From an uncultured Bacillota bacterium (GTDB lineage: Bacteria; Bacillota; Dehalobacteriia; UBA4068), in assembly GCA_934271085.1 (NCBI GenBank), contig CAKQQU010000008.1, positions 1 through 38,905 on the forward strand: a stretch of 38,905 nt of DNA, read 5' to 3'. Shown one piece after another: positions 33,251 to 38,905 of this stretch (position 1 is its first letter; each line of letters begins with the position of its first letter). The notes beneath the pieces were generated by a model. That model was not told the origin of the DNA. It did no database searches and saw nothing but the letters and a program-made list of their open reading frames with translations. A program made the position numbers and the translations under genes.

Positions 33251-36200
33251 ATGACTTTTGTGCATTTACATAATCATACCGAATACAGCCTCTTGGATGG
33301 GGCAGCCCGCATCAAGGATCTGGTAGCCAGGGCCAAGTCTTACGGTATGCCTGCGCTGGCCATAACCGATCACGGTGTTATGTACGGCGCCATCAGCTTT
33401 TACGAGGCATGTAAAGAGGCTGGTATCAAACCAATTATCGGCTGCGAGGTCTATGTCTGCAGCGACCGTTTTTCCAGATCCGGCCGCCATGGAGACAGCG
33501 CCAACCATTTGATCCTGCTGGCCAAAAACAATGAAGGTTATAAGAACCTGTGCAAACTGGTTTCCCTGGGTTTTTTGGAGGGTTTTTACTATAAGCCCCG
33601 TATAGACCATGAGCTGCTGCGCCGCTATTCCGACGGCCTGATCTGTATGTCCGCCTGCATTGCGGGAGAGCTGCCCGAGCTGCTGCGGGCCGGAGATTAT
33701 GAAGGCGCGGTGGAGCTGGTCAAAGAATACAAGGATATTTTCGGCGAGAATTATTATATTGAGCTGCAGAACCACGGTATACCTGAAGAGCTGGAGGTCA
33801 ACCCGCTGCTGATCAAACTGGCCAGAGAGATGGATGTGCGGCCGGTAGCCACCAACGATCTGCATTATGTGGATGCCTCTGACAGCGCTATTCACGATAT
33901 TTTGCTTTGCATCCAGACCGGCAAGATACGCAGTGATGAGAACCGGATGCGCTTTCCCAATGATCAGTTTTATTTGAAAACCGAAGAAGAGATGGCTGCG
34001 CTTTTCCCGGAATGCCCGGAGGCTATTGCCAATACCCTTTATGTAGCGGATCAATGCCAGGTGGATTTTACCTTCGGCAAACTGTTTATGCCCAATTATA
34101 TCCCGCCGGATGGTTATGACCTTAATTCCTATCTGCGGAAACTCTGCGAGGATGGCCTGGCCCGCCGTTATGATCCCATAACCCCGGAGATCAGGGAACG
34201 CTTTGAATATGAGCTGGGCGTTATCGAAAAGATGGATTTCCCCGGTTATTTCCTGATTGTCTGGGATATGATCAATTTCGCCAGGGAATCCGGCATATCG
34301 GTAGGTCCGGGCCGCGGTTCGGCAGCCGGCAGCGTTATCGCCTATTGTCTTGGGATCACCGATCTGGATCCTCTTAGCTACGATCTGCTGTTCGAGCGCT
34401 TTCTCAATCCGGAGCGCGTTACACCACCGGATATAGACACGGATATATCTGATGTGCGCCGGGGCGAGGTGGTTGATTATCTGGTACGCAAATACGGCAA
34501 AGATCATGTTTCCCAGATAGTTACCTTTAATGTTATGCTGATGAAGGGCGCTGTCAGGGCGGTAGGCCGGGTGCTGGATTATCCTTATTCAGAGGTGGAC
34601 CGCATCGTCAAGCTGATGCCGGAAGAAGGGGATATCAGGGATTTCTTTGAGCGTAACGGTAAAAAGGCGCCCAAGCATCCCACAGTGCTGGACGCTGTGG
34701 AAAGCAGTCCTGATCTGCAGGCAGTATACAAAACCGAGCCCTGGGTCAAAGAGCTGCTGGATATTGCCGACAAATTGCAGGGTATGCCCTCCCATTGCGG
34801 TAAGCATGCGGCCGGCGTGGCTATTTCCCAAAACGAGCTGATAAGTTATATGCCTGTGCAGAAGGACAGCAAGGACGGCAGCATCACCACCCAGTATGCC
34901 AAAGAGCAGGTGGAGGCCTGCGGGCTGGTAAAAATGGAGCTGCTGGGACTGCGCACCCTTTCCCTGATAGATGATGCCCTGGAGAATATCAAAAACAGCC
35001 GGGGCATAGAAGTTGATATAAGCAGCATATCTTTGGATGACCCGGTCACCTTTAAAATGCTTTGCGACGGGGATGCAGTAGCAGTGTTCCAGTTGGAAAG
35101 CGAAGGTATGCGTAAGATACTCCGGGATCTTCAGCCTGAGCGTTTCGAAGATATTATCGCCCTGGTTGCCCTTTACCGGCCTGGACCATTAGGCAGCGGC
35201 ATGGTGCAGGATTTTATTGCCGGCAAGCATGGCACCAAGAAAGTAAAATACATGCATCCGCTGTTGGAGCCTATTCTGGAGGAGACTTACGGAGTTATCC
35301 TCTATCAGGAACAGGTGATGCAGATAGTCCAGGTAATGGGCGGTTTTTCCCTGGGCGCTGCCGATATGCTGCGGCGGGCCATGGGTAAGAAAAAACCGGA
35401 GATCATCGATAAGGCCAAGGATGATTTTGTAAAGGGTTGCGTGGAGCACGGGGTGCAGGAAAAAACAGCCGCCGATGTTTTTGAGCTGTTGAAATATTTC
35501 GGCGGTTATGGCTTTAATAAAAGCCACAGCGCTGCCTATGCTCTGGTATCTTACCGCACCGCCTGGCTAAAGGCCAATTATCCGGCGGAATTTATGGCCG
35601 CCACCATGACCTCGGTAATGGATACTCCTGATAAGGTACCCAAATATATCGAGCATTGCAAGGATATGGGCATTAAAATACTGCCTCCGGATATCAATGA
35701 AAGCGGTGAAAAATTCAATGTGGTAGGCGGCAACATCCGCTATGCCATGTCGGCAGTAAAGAATGTGGGGCGGGAGGCTGTCCGCAAGATAGTGGCTGAG
35801 CGGGAAGCCGGCGGAAAGTATAGTTCTCTGGGCGATCTTTGCGGCAGGCTGCAGCTTAATAAGAAAATGCTGGAAAGCCTTATACGCTGCGGCGCCCTGG
35901 ATTCCATGGGTTATAACAGGGCTACCCTCCTTGCATCCATGGACAGGGCTTTGGAATTAAGCAAAAAACTTGCTCAGAATAAAGAGGATGCTCAGCTTTC
36001 CCTTTTCGATTTCGGTCTGGATACCAGTCAGCAGCAGCCGGAAGTGGAAATGGTGGAAATGAAGGAATTTTCCGTCAAGGAACTGCTGGATATGGAAAAA
36101 GAGATGATCGGTTTTTATGTCAGCGGCCATCCTTTTGATGCCTATGAACCTTATGTGAGCCGTAAAGCCACCGGCAGTATAGCGGGACTTCTGGAAATGG

Positions 36201-36670
36201 ATGAGGAAAGCGATGTTACCGCCGCCGGTCTTATCAGCGGTTTGATACAGCGCTATACTAAAAAAGGAGATCTGATGGGCAGCTTCCAGCTGGAGGATAA
36301 AAAAGGCGTTATCCACTGCACCGCTTTTCCAAAGGCTTATGAACAGTGCCGCGATATGCTGGTAAACGGTGCTACCCTGCTGGTTAAAGGCAAGCTCAAA
36401 GATAATAATGGCACCAACGAGCTTATGGTGAGAGAAGTCCGTAACCCCTGCAAGCTTTATATCCGCCTGGCTGCAGAGGGAGACTTGGCACTGGAAAACA
36501 GTATTCGTGCAAAACTGTTGAGCAGCCCGGGCCGGGTACCCGTGGAGCTATACTATTCATCAACCAAAAAATACAAAGTATTTCCCCAGATCAGCGGGAT
36601 TGAACTGGATAAAAAGAACCTTAGGGAACTATCTGACCTGCTTGGCCAGGATAATGTAGTCATACGATAG
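33251..36670 (+). CDS. dnaE: DNA polymerase III alpha subunit
   Basis: Replicative C-family polymerase, 1139 residues. PHP domain at the N terminus (FVHLHNHTEYSLLDGA, ITDHG, IGCEVYV) with metal-type His largely intact; palm with GPGRGSAAGS and the catalytic pair Asp394/Asp396 in PDIDTDISD; fingers and the beta-binding region, then an OB fold near 985-1070. Start: ATG at 33251, which begins directly at the conserved MTFVHLH; the ATG at 33212 would add 13 residues with no good ribosome site. No polC is in the window, so whether this is the main replicase or the DnaE partner of a PolC cannot be told here. Confidence 0.97.
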   Translation: MTFVHLHNHTEYSLLDGAARIKDLVARAKSYGMPALAITDHGVMYGAISFYEACKEAGIKPIIGCEVYVCSDRFSRSGRHGDSANHLILLAKNNEGYKNLCKLVSLGFLEGFYYKPRIDHELLRRYSDGLICMSACIAGELPELLRAGDYEGAVELVKEYKDIFGENYYIELQNHGIPEELEVNPLLIKLAREMDVRPVATNDLHYVDASDSAIHDILLCIQTGKIRSDENRMRFPNDQFYLKTEEEMAALFPECPEAIANTLYVADQCQVDFTFGKLFMPNYIPPDGYDLNSYLRKLCEDGLARRYDPITPEIRERFEYELGVIEKMDFPGYFLIVWDMINFARESGISVGPGRGSAAGSVIAYCLGITDLDPLSYDLLFERFLNPERVTPPDIDTDISDVRRGEVVDYLVRKYGKDHVSQIVTFNVMLMKGAVRAVGRVLDYPYSEVDRIVKLMPEEGDIRDFFERNGKKAPKHPTVLDAVESSPDLQAVYKTEPWVKELLDIADKLQGMPSHCGKHAAGVAISQNELISYMPVQKDSKDGSITTQYAKEQVEACGLVKMELLGLRTLSLIDDALENIKNSRGIEVDISSISLDDPVTFKMLCDGDAVAVFQLESEGMRKILRDLQPERFEDIIALVALYRPGPLGSGMVQDFIAGKHGTKKVKYMHPLLEPILEETYGVILYQEQVMQIVQVMGGFSLGAADMLRRAMGKKKPEIIDKAKDDFVKGCVEHGVQEKTAADVFELLKYFGGYGFNKSHSAAYALVSYRTAWLKANYPAEFMAATMTSVMDTPDKVPKYIEHCKDMGIKILPPDINESGEKFNVVGGNIRYAMSAVKNVGREAVRKIVAEREAGGKYSSLGDLCGRLQLNKKMLESLIRCGALDSMGYNRATLLASMDRALELSKKLAQNKEDAQLSLFDFGLDTSQQQPEVEMVEMKEFSVKELLDMEKEMIGFYVSGHPFDAYEPYVSRKATGSIAGLLEMDEESDVTAAGLISGLIQRYTKKGDLMGSFQLEDKKGVIHCTAFPKAYEQCRDMLVNGATLLVKGKLKDNNGTNELMVREVRNPCKLYIRLAAEGDLALENSIRAKLLSSPGRVPVELYYSSTKKYKVFPQISGIELDKKNLRELSDLLGQDNVVIR

Positions 36671-36699
36671 TGCGATTTGAACCTTTATCCCGGCTTGTT

Positions 36700-36782
36700 T
36701 TGACAAGTGGATATATGTAATATATCTTCAGCAAAAATAAAGTAAAATAAGGCTTGTATTTTGTATACAAAAGATGTAGAAT
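36700..36782 (+). promoter_or_regulatory. Tandem promoters of gdhA
   Basis: P1: TTGACA (36700-36705), 17 bases, TATCTT (36723-36728). P2: TTGTAT (36754-36759), 17 bases, TAGAAT (36777-36782). The palindrome below fills most of the P2 spacer. CTTGT/ACAAG around 36694-36706 forms a small hairpin over the P1 -35. Confidence 0.55.
36759..36772 (+). promoter_or_regulatory. Perfect 14-bp palindrome, operator candidate
   Basis: TTTTGTATACAAAA is fully symmetrical and contains TTGTATACAA, the core seen in operators of many GntR/FadR-type repressors. It lies between the -35 and -10 of the P2 promoter, where a bound repressor would block polymerase. The regulator is not in the window. Confidence 0.5.
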
Positions 36783-36849
36783 AAATACTGTAGGCAAGAC
36801 TTACGACAGGCAGGACGCCTTTTGGTTTTGTCTCTCAATAAGTTGATAA

Positions 36850-36869
36850 ACTGTGTACATAAACACAGT
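36850..36869 (+). promoter_or_regulatory. Hairpin in gdhA leader
   Basis: ACTGTGT (36850-36856), loop ACATAA, ACACAGT (36863-36869), then AATAAAGGGAGGT. It ends a few bases before the ribosome site and may stabilise the message or tune translation. Confidence 0.4.
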
Positions 36870-36891
36870 AAATAAAGGGAGGTATTTTTTC

Positions 36892-38232
36892 ATGGCTTTT
36901 GATGTTGAGAAGTTTATGGCAAAAGTGACCGCTGACAACCCCGGCGAAGTTGAATTCCTGCAGGCTGTTCGCGAAGTTGTGGAATCCCTGGCTGATTTCC
37001 TCAACGAGAACCCCAAGTATGTTGATGCTAAGATCCTCGAACGTATGGTCGAGCCCGAAAGAGCTATCTCTTTCCGTGTTCCTTGGGTCGACGATAAAGG
37101 CGAGATCCAGATCAACCGCGGCTATCGTGTACAGTTCAACAGCGCCATTGGTCCTTACAAAGGCGGCCTGCGTTTCCATCCTGCCGTAAACCTGAGCATG
37201 ATGAAATTCCTGGGCTTTGAGCAGACCTTCAAAAACAGCCTGACCGCACTGCCCATGGGCGGCGGCAAAGGCGGCTCCAACTTCGATCCTACCGGTAAAT
37301 CCGATGCTGAAGTTATGCGTTTCTGCCAGTCCTTCATGACCGAGCTGTATCGTCATATCGGCGCTGATACCGACGTACCCGCTGGTGACGTTGGCGTAGG
37401 CGGCCGCGAGATCGGCTATCTGTTTGGTCAGTATAAGAGAATCCGCAACCACTTCACCGGCGTTCTGACCGGTAAAGGTCTGGAATTCGGCGGCTCCCTG
37501 GTTCGTCCCGAAGCTACCGGTTTCGGCACCGTTTACTTCGCACAGCATATGCTGGCTCTTAAAGGCGAAGAGATCAAAGATAAGAAAGTTGCAGTCTCCG
37601 GTTTCGGTAATGTTGCTTGGGGCGCCTGCAAAAAGCTGGTCGAACTGGGCGCTAAAGTTTGCACCACCTCTGGTCCCGACGGTATGGTCCTGATCAAAGA
37701 CGGTATGGACGAAGAAATGGTCGATTACCTGCTGGATCTCCGTGCTTCCGGCAGAAATATCGTTGCTCCCTTCGCTGAAAAATTCGCTGGCAAAGCTGAA
37801 TTCGTTCCTGGCAAAAAAGCTTGGTGCGCTAAAGTTGACATCGCTTTCCCCTGCGCTTTCCAGAACGAACTGAACATCGACGATGCTAAAGAACTGCTGG
37901 CCAATGGCTGCACTATGGTTGTTGAGACCTCCAACATGGGCTGCACCGCTGAAGCAGTTTCCTACCTGGTAGAAAATGCTACCTTTGCTCCTGGCAAAGC
38001 TGCCAATGCCGGCGGCGTTGCAGTTTCCGGTCTGGAAATGAGCCAGAATGCTGAAAAGATCAGCTGGAGCGAAGAAGAGCTGGGCAACAAACTGTCCTTC
38101 ATCATGAAGAACATCCATGATACCTGCGTTAAATGGGGCAAAGACGGCGACAAAGTTAACTATGTTAAAGGCGCCAACATCGGCGGCTTCATCAAAGTTG
38201 CTGATGCCATGATGGCTCAGGGTCTTGTCTAA
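36892..38232 (+). CDS. gdhA: Glutamate dehydrogenase (NADP-type hexamer)
   Basis: Interconverts glutamate and 2-oxoglutarate plus ammonium. Substrate domain: GPYKGGLRFHP, PMGGGKGGSNFDP with the catalytic Lys, DVPAGDVGVGGREIG; the Rossmann domain begins near VAVSGFGNVAWG. Length (446) and sequence are those of the E. coli-type small hexameric enzyme, usually NADP-specific; cofactor is not proven here. Codons are almost entirely the preferred set (GCT, GGC, AAA, CTG, ATC), much more so than the neighbours, so it is likely one of the most abundant proteins, fitting assimilation or glutamate fermentation. GGGAGG precedes the ATG at 36892. Confidence 0.96.
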   Translation: MAFDVEKFMAKVTADNPGEVEFLQAVREVVESLADFLNENPKYVDAKILERMVEPERAISFRVPWVDDKGEIQINRGYRVQFNSAIGPYKGGLRFHPAVNLSMMKFLGFEQTFKNSLTALPMGGGKGGSNFDPTGKSDAEVMRFCQSFMTELYRHIGADTDVPAGDVGVGGREIGYLFGQYKRIRNHFTGVLTGKGLEFGGSLVRPEATGFGTVYFAQHMLALKGEEIKDKKVAVSGFGNVAWGACKKLVELGAKVCTTSGPDGMVLIKDGMDEEMVDYLLDLRASGRNIVAPFAEKFAGKAEFVPGKKAWCAKVDIAFPCAFQNELNIDDAKELLANGCTMVVETSNMGCTAEAVSYLVENATFAPGKAANAGGVAVSGLEMSQNAEKISWSEEELGNKLSFIMKNIHDTCVKWGKDGDKVNYVKGANIGGFIKVADAMMAQGLV

Positions 38233-38249
38233 GATCAGATATTGTTCAT

Positions 38250-38284
38250 AAAAAGCAAGGGCTCTATGCCCTTGCTTTTTTTTT
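38250..38284 (+). terminator. gdhA terminator
   Basis: AAAAAGCAAGGGC (38250-38262), loop TCTAT, GCCCTTGCTTTTT (38268-38280), nine T in all. Confidence 0.95.
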
Positions 38285-38299
38285 AACCTATGGTATACT
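38272..38299 (+). promoter_or_regulatory. Putative promoter of the DUF1858 gene
   Basis: TTGCTT (38272-38277, inside the gdhA terminator), 16 bases, extended -10 TGGTATACT (38291-38299). A second TATACT lies at 38321-38326 without a clear -35. Confidence 0.4.
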
Positions 38300-38326
38300 T
38301 ATTGGAGTATATAAGAAAAATATACT
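38294..38326 (+). repeat. Three alternating TATACT half-sites
   Basis: TATACT (38294-38299), AGTATAT (38306-38312) and ATATACT (38320-38326) occur about every 13 bases in alternating orientation. The last two make a seven-pair inverted repeat with a seven-base spacer. Could be an operator array overlapping the promoter, or AT-rich coincidence. Confidence 0.35.
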
Positions 38327-38369
38327 ATAGTTAGTTCTTAATGATGATGTTGAAGAAGGAGGATGTAAA

Positions 38370-38567
38370 ATGGCAAAGATTACCCCGGATATGGGAATTA
38401 TGGAAATTGTTCAGACCTGGCCACAGACTGTTGATGTTCTGGTAGCGCAGGGTATGGGCTGCATCGGTTGTGCCGCCGCCCACTTTGAAACTATCGGCGA
38501 GGGCGCAGCTGCCCATGGTTTGGATGTTGACGCTTTGATGGAAGCGCTTAACGCAGTTGTGGAATAA
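38370..38567 (+). CDS. DUF1858 / redox-disulfide domain protein
   Basis: 65-residue soluble protein matching the DUF1858 domain (hybrid-cluster-protein-associated disulfide domain): ITPDMGIMEIVQTWPQTVDVL, then MGCIGCAAAHFETI with a CxxC pair, then HGLDVDALMEALN. Domain members are small helical proteins thought to bind metal or cycle a disulfide; no reaction is established. AAGGAGGA lies before the ATG, codon bias is fairly strong, and it has its own promoter and terminator, so it is probably well expressed. Confidence 0.88.
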   Translation: MAKITPDMGIMEIVQTWPQTVDVLVAQGMGCIGCAAAHFETIGEGAAAHGLDVDALMEALNAVVE

Positions 38568-38576
38568 AACGCATAG

Positions 38577-38607
38577 GGCAGCCGCCGCTTTGCGGCAGCT
38601 GCTTTTT
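38577..38607 (+). terminator. Terminator after the DUF1858 gene
   Basis: GCCGC (38581-38585), loop CGCTTT, GCGGC (38592-38596), extended by GGC/GCT across an A-A mismatch, then five T. It lies between convergent genes; the reverse strand lacks a good T-tract. Confidence 0.8.
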
Positions 38608-38609
38608 AA

Positions 38610-38897
38610 TTATCTGCCATTGTTTCGCTGGTAATTATAGGAGGCCGGCAGATCCCTGACCTGACAGTTGCTGTCGGGAATAACTACCCTGCTGCCTGCG
38701 GCAAGCGGCTCCTTTTTGCCGTAGCGCAGATTGAAATAGATCAGCTGCGACAGAGGGATCATAAATTTGTTGGCGATAATTTCCAATGTTTCTCCTGCTT
38801 CGGCCTGGTATATGCATGGTCTGCTGCCGTTTTCCTGGCATTGGGGAAAGGCACTGTAATCATCCTGGGGTTGGGGGACATTATTAACGCACCACAT
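38610..38897 (-). CDS. LysM-domain protein, possibly truncated by window edge
   Basis: The only minus-strand gene. 95 residues are visible, with one LysM domain (about 28-75: IYQAEAGETLEIIANKFMIPLSQLIYFN-type block and GSRVVIP) that binds N-acetylglucosamine polymers such as peptidoglycan. The segment before it has two or three Cys and no signal peptide. The ATG at 38895-38897 has no clear ribosome site in the eight remaining bases, and the frame stays open to the edge, so the true start may lie outside. It faces the DUF1858 gene across a terminator. Confidence 0.75.
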   Translation of the reverse strand: MWCVNNVPQPQDDYSAFPQCQENGSRPCIYQAEAGETLEIIANKFMIPLSQLIYFNLRYGKKEPLAAGSRVVIPDSNCQVRDLPASYNYQRNNGR

Positions 38898-38905
38898 TTC
38901 CGGTA

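Noticed and set aside
36835..38118. 427-residue minus-strand frame opposite gdhA
   Set aside because: The antisense of strongly biased codons leaves long open frames by chance; such artefacts opposite GDH genes are well known.

Overview
The window is one nearly unbroken stretch of core bacterial chromosome, with 36 recognised protein genes. All lie on the plus strand except the last, a LysM-domain gene running in from the right edge. Gene order (topA-trmFO-xerC-hslVU; rpsB-tsf-pyrH-frr-uppS-cdsA-dxr-rseP-ispG-proS; recA-recX-rny-ymdB), RNase Y, a Gram-positive-type LexA box and strong AGGAGG ribosome sites point to Bacillota (Firmicutes). Moderate GC in genes, AT-rich gaps, no spore genes, and a very strongly codon-biased glutamate dehydrogenase beside a DUF1858 redox protein fit Negativicutes, perhaps a glutamate-using Acidaminococcaceae or Phascolarctobacterium relative. 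That placement is inference and no rRNA is present to confirm it.

Layout. 1-4000: cell wall (membrane-fused MurF-like ligase, Ddl) and DprA. 4080-12240: TopA, TrmFO, an ABC exporter, XerC and the HslVU protease; CodY, which follows HslU in Bacillus, is absent. 12270-15690: translation block rpsB-tsf-pyrH-frr under its own promoter, ending with a 54-residue 2[4Fe-4S] ferredoxin and a strong terminator. 15750-23640: lipid, isoprenoid and envelope block (uppS, a short cdsA, an AI-2E-family permease, dxr, rseP, ispG), then proS with its own promoter and terminator. 23640-25880: gamma-carbonic-anhydrase-like protein and an SOS-controlled recA-recX operon. 25881-26200: an AT-rich gap without genes, holding a near-consensus promoter, about 180 nt with long-range pairing, and a terminator, taken as a candidate structured RNA or attenuated rny leader. 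26200-33180: rny, ymdB, a dipeptidase, a PHP phosphoesterase, a small coiled-coil protein, a CobS-like membrane protein lacking its catalytic motifs, an LCP transferase and RadC. 33250-36670: dnaE. 36700-38610: gdhA with an operator-like palindrome in its promoter, then the DUF1858 gene, each with a terminator.

The genes serve wall precursor synthesis and its lipid carrier (Ddl/MurF-like, Dxr, IspG, UppS, LCP), DNA maintenance (TopA, DprA, XerC, RecA, RecX, RadC, DnaE), translation, and RNA or protein turnover (RNase Y, HslVU). I found no CRISPR array, prophage, insertion sequence, tRNA, rRNA, or defence island. The best candidates for something undescribed are the 25.9-26.1 kb RNA, the CobS-like protein without catalytic residues, and the membrane-fused MurF-like ligase.
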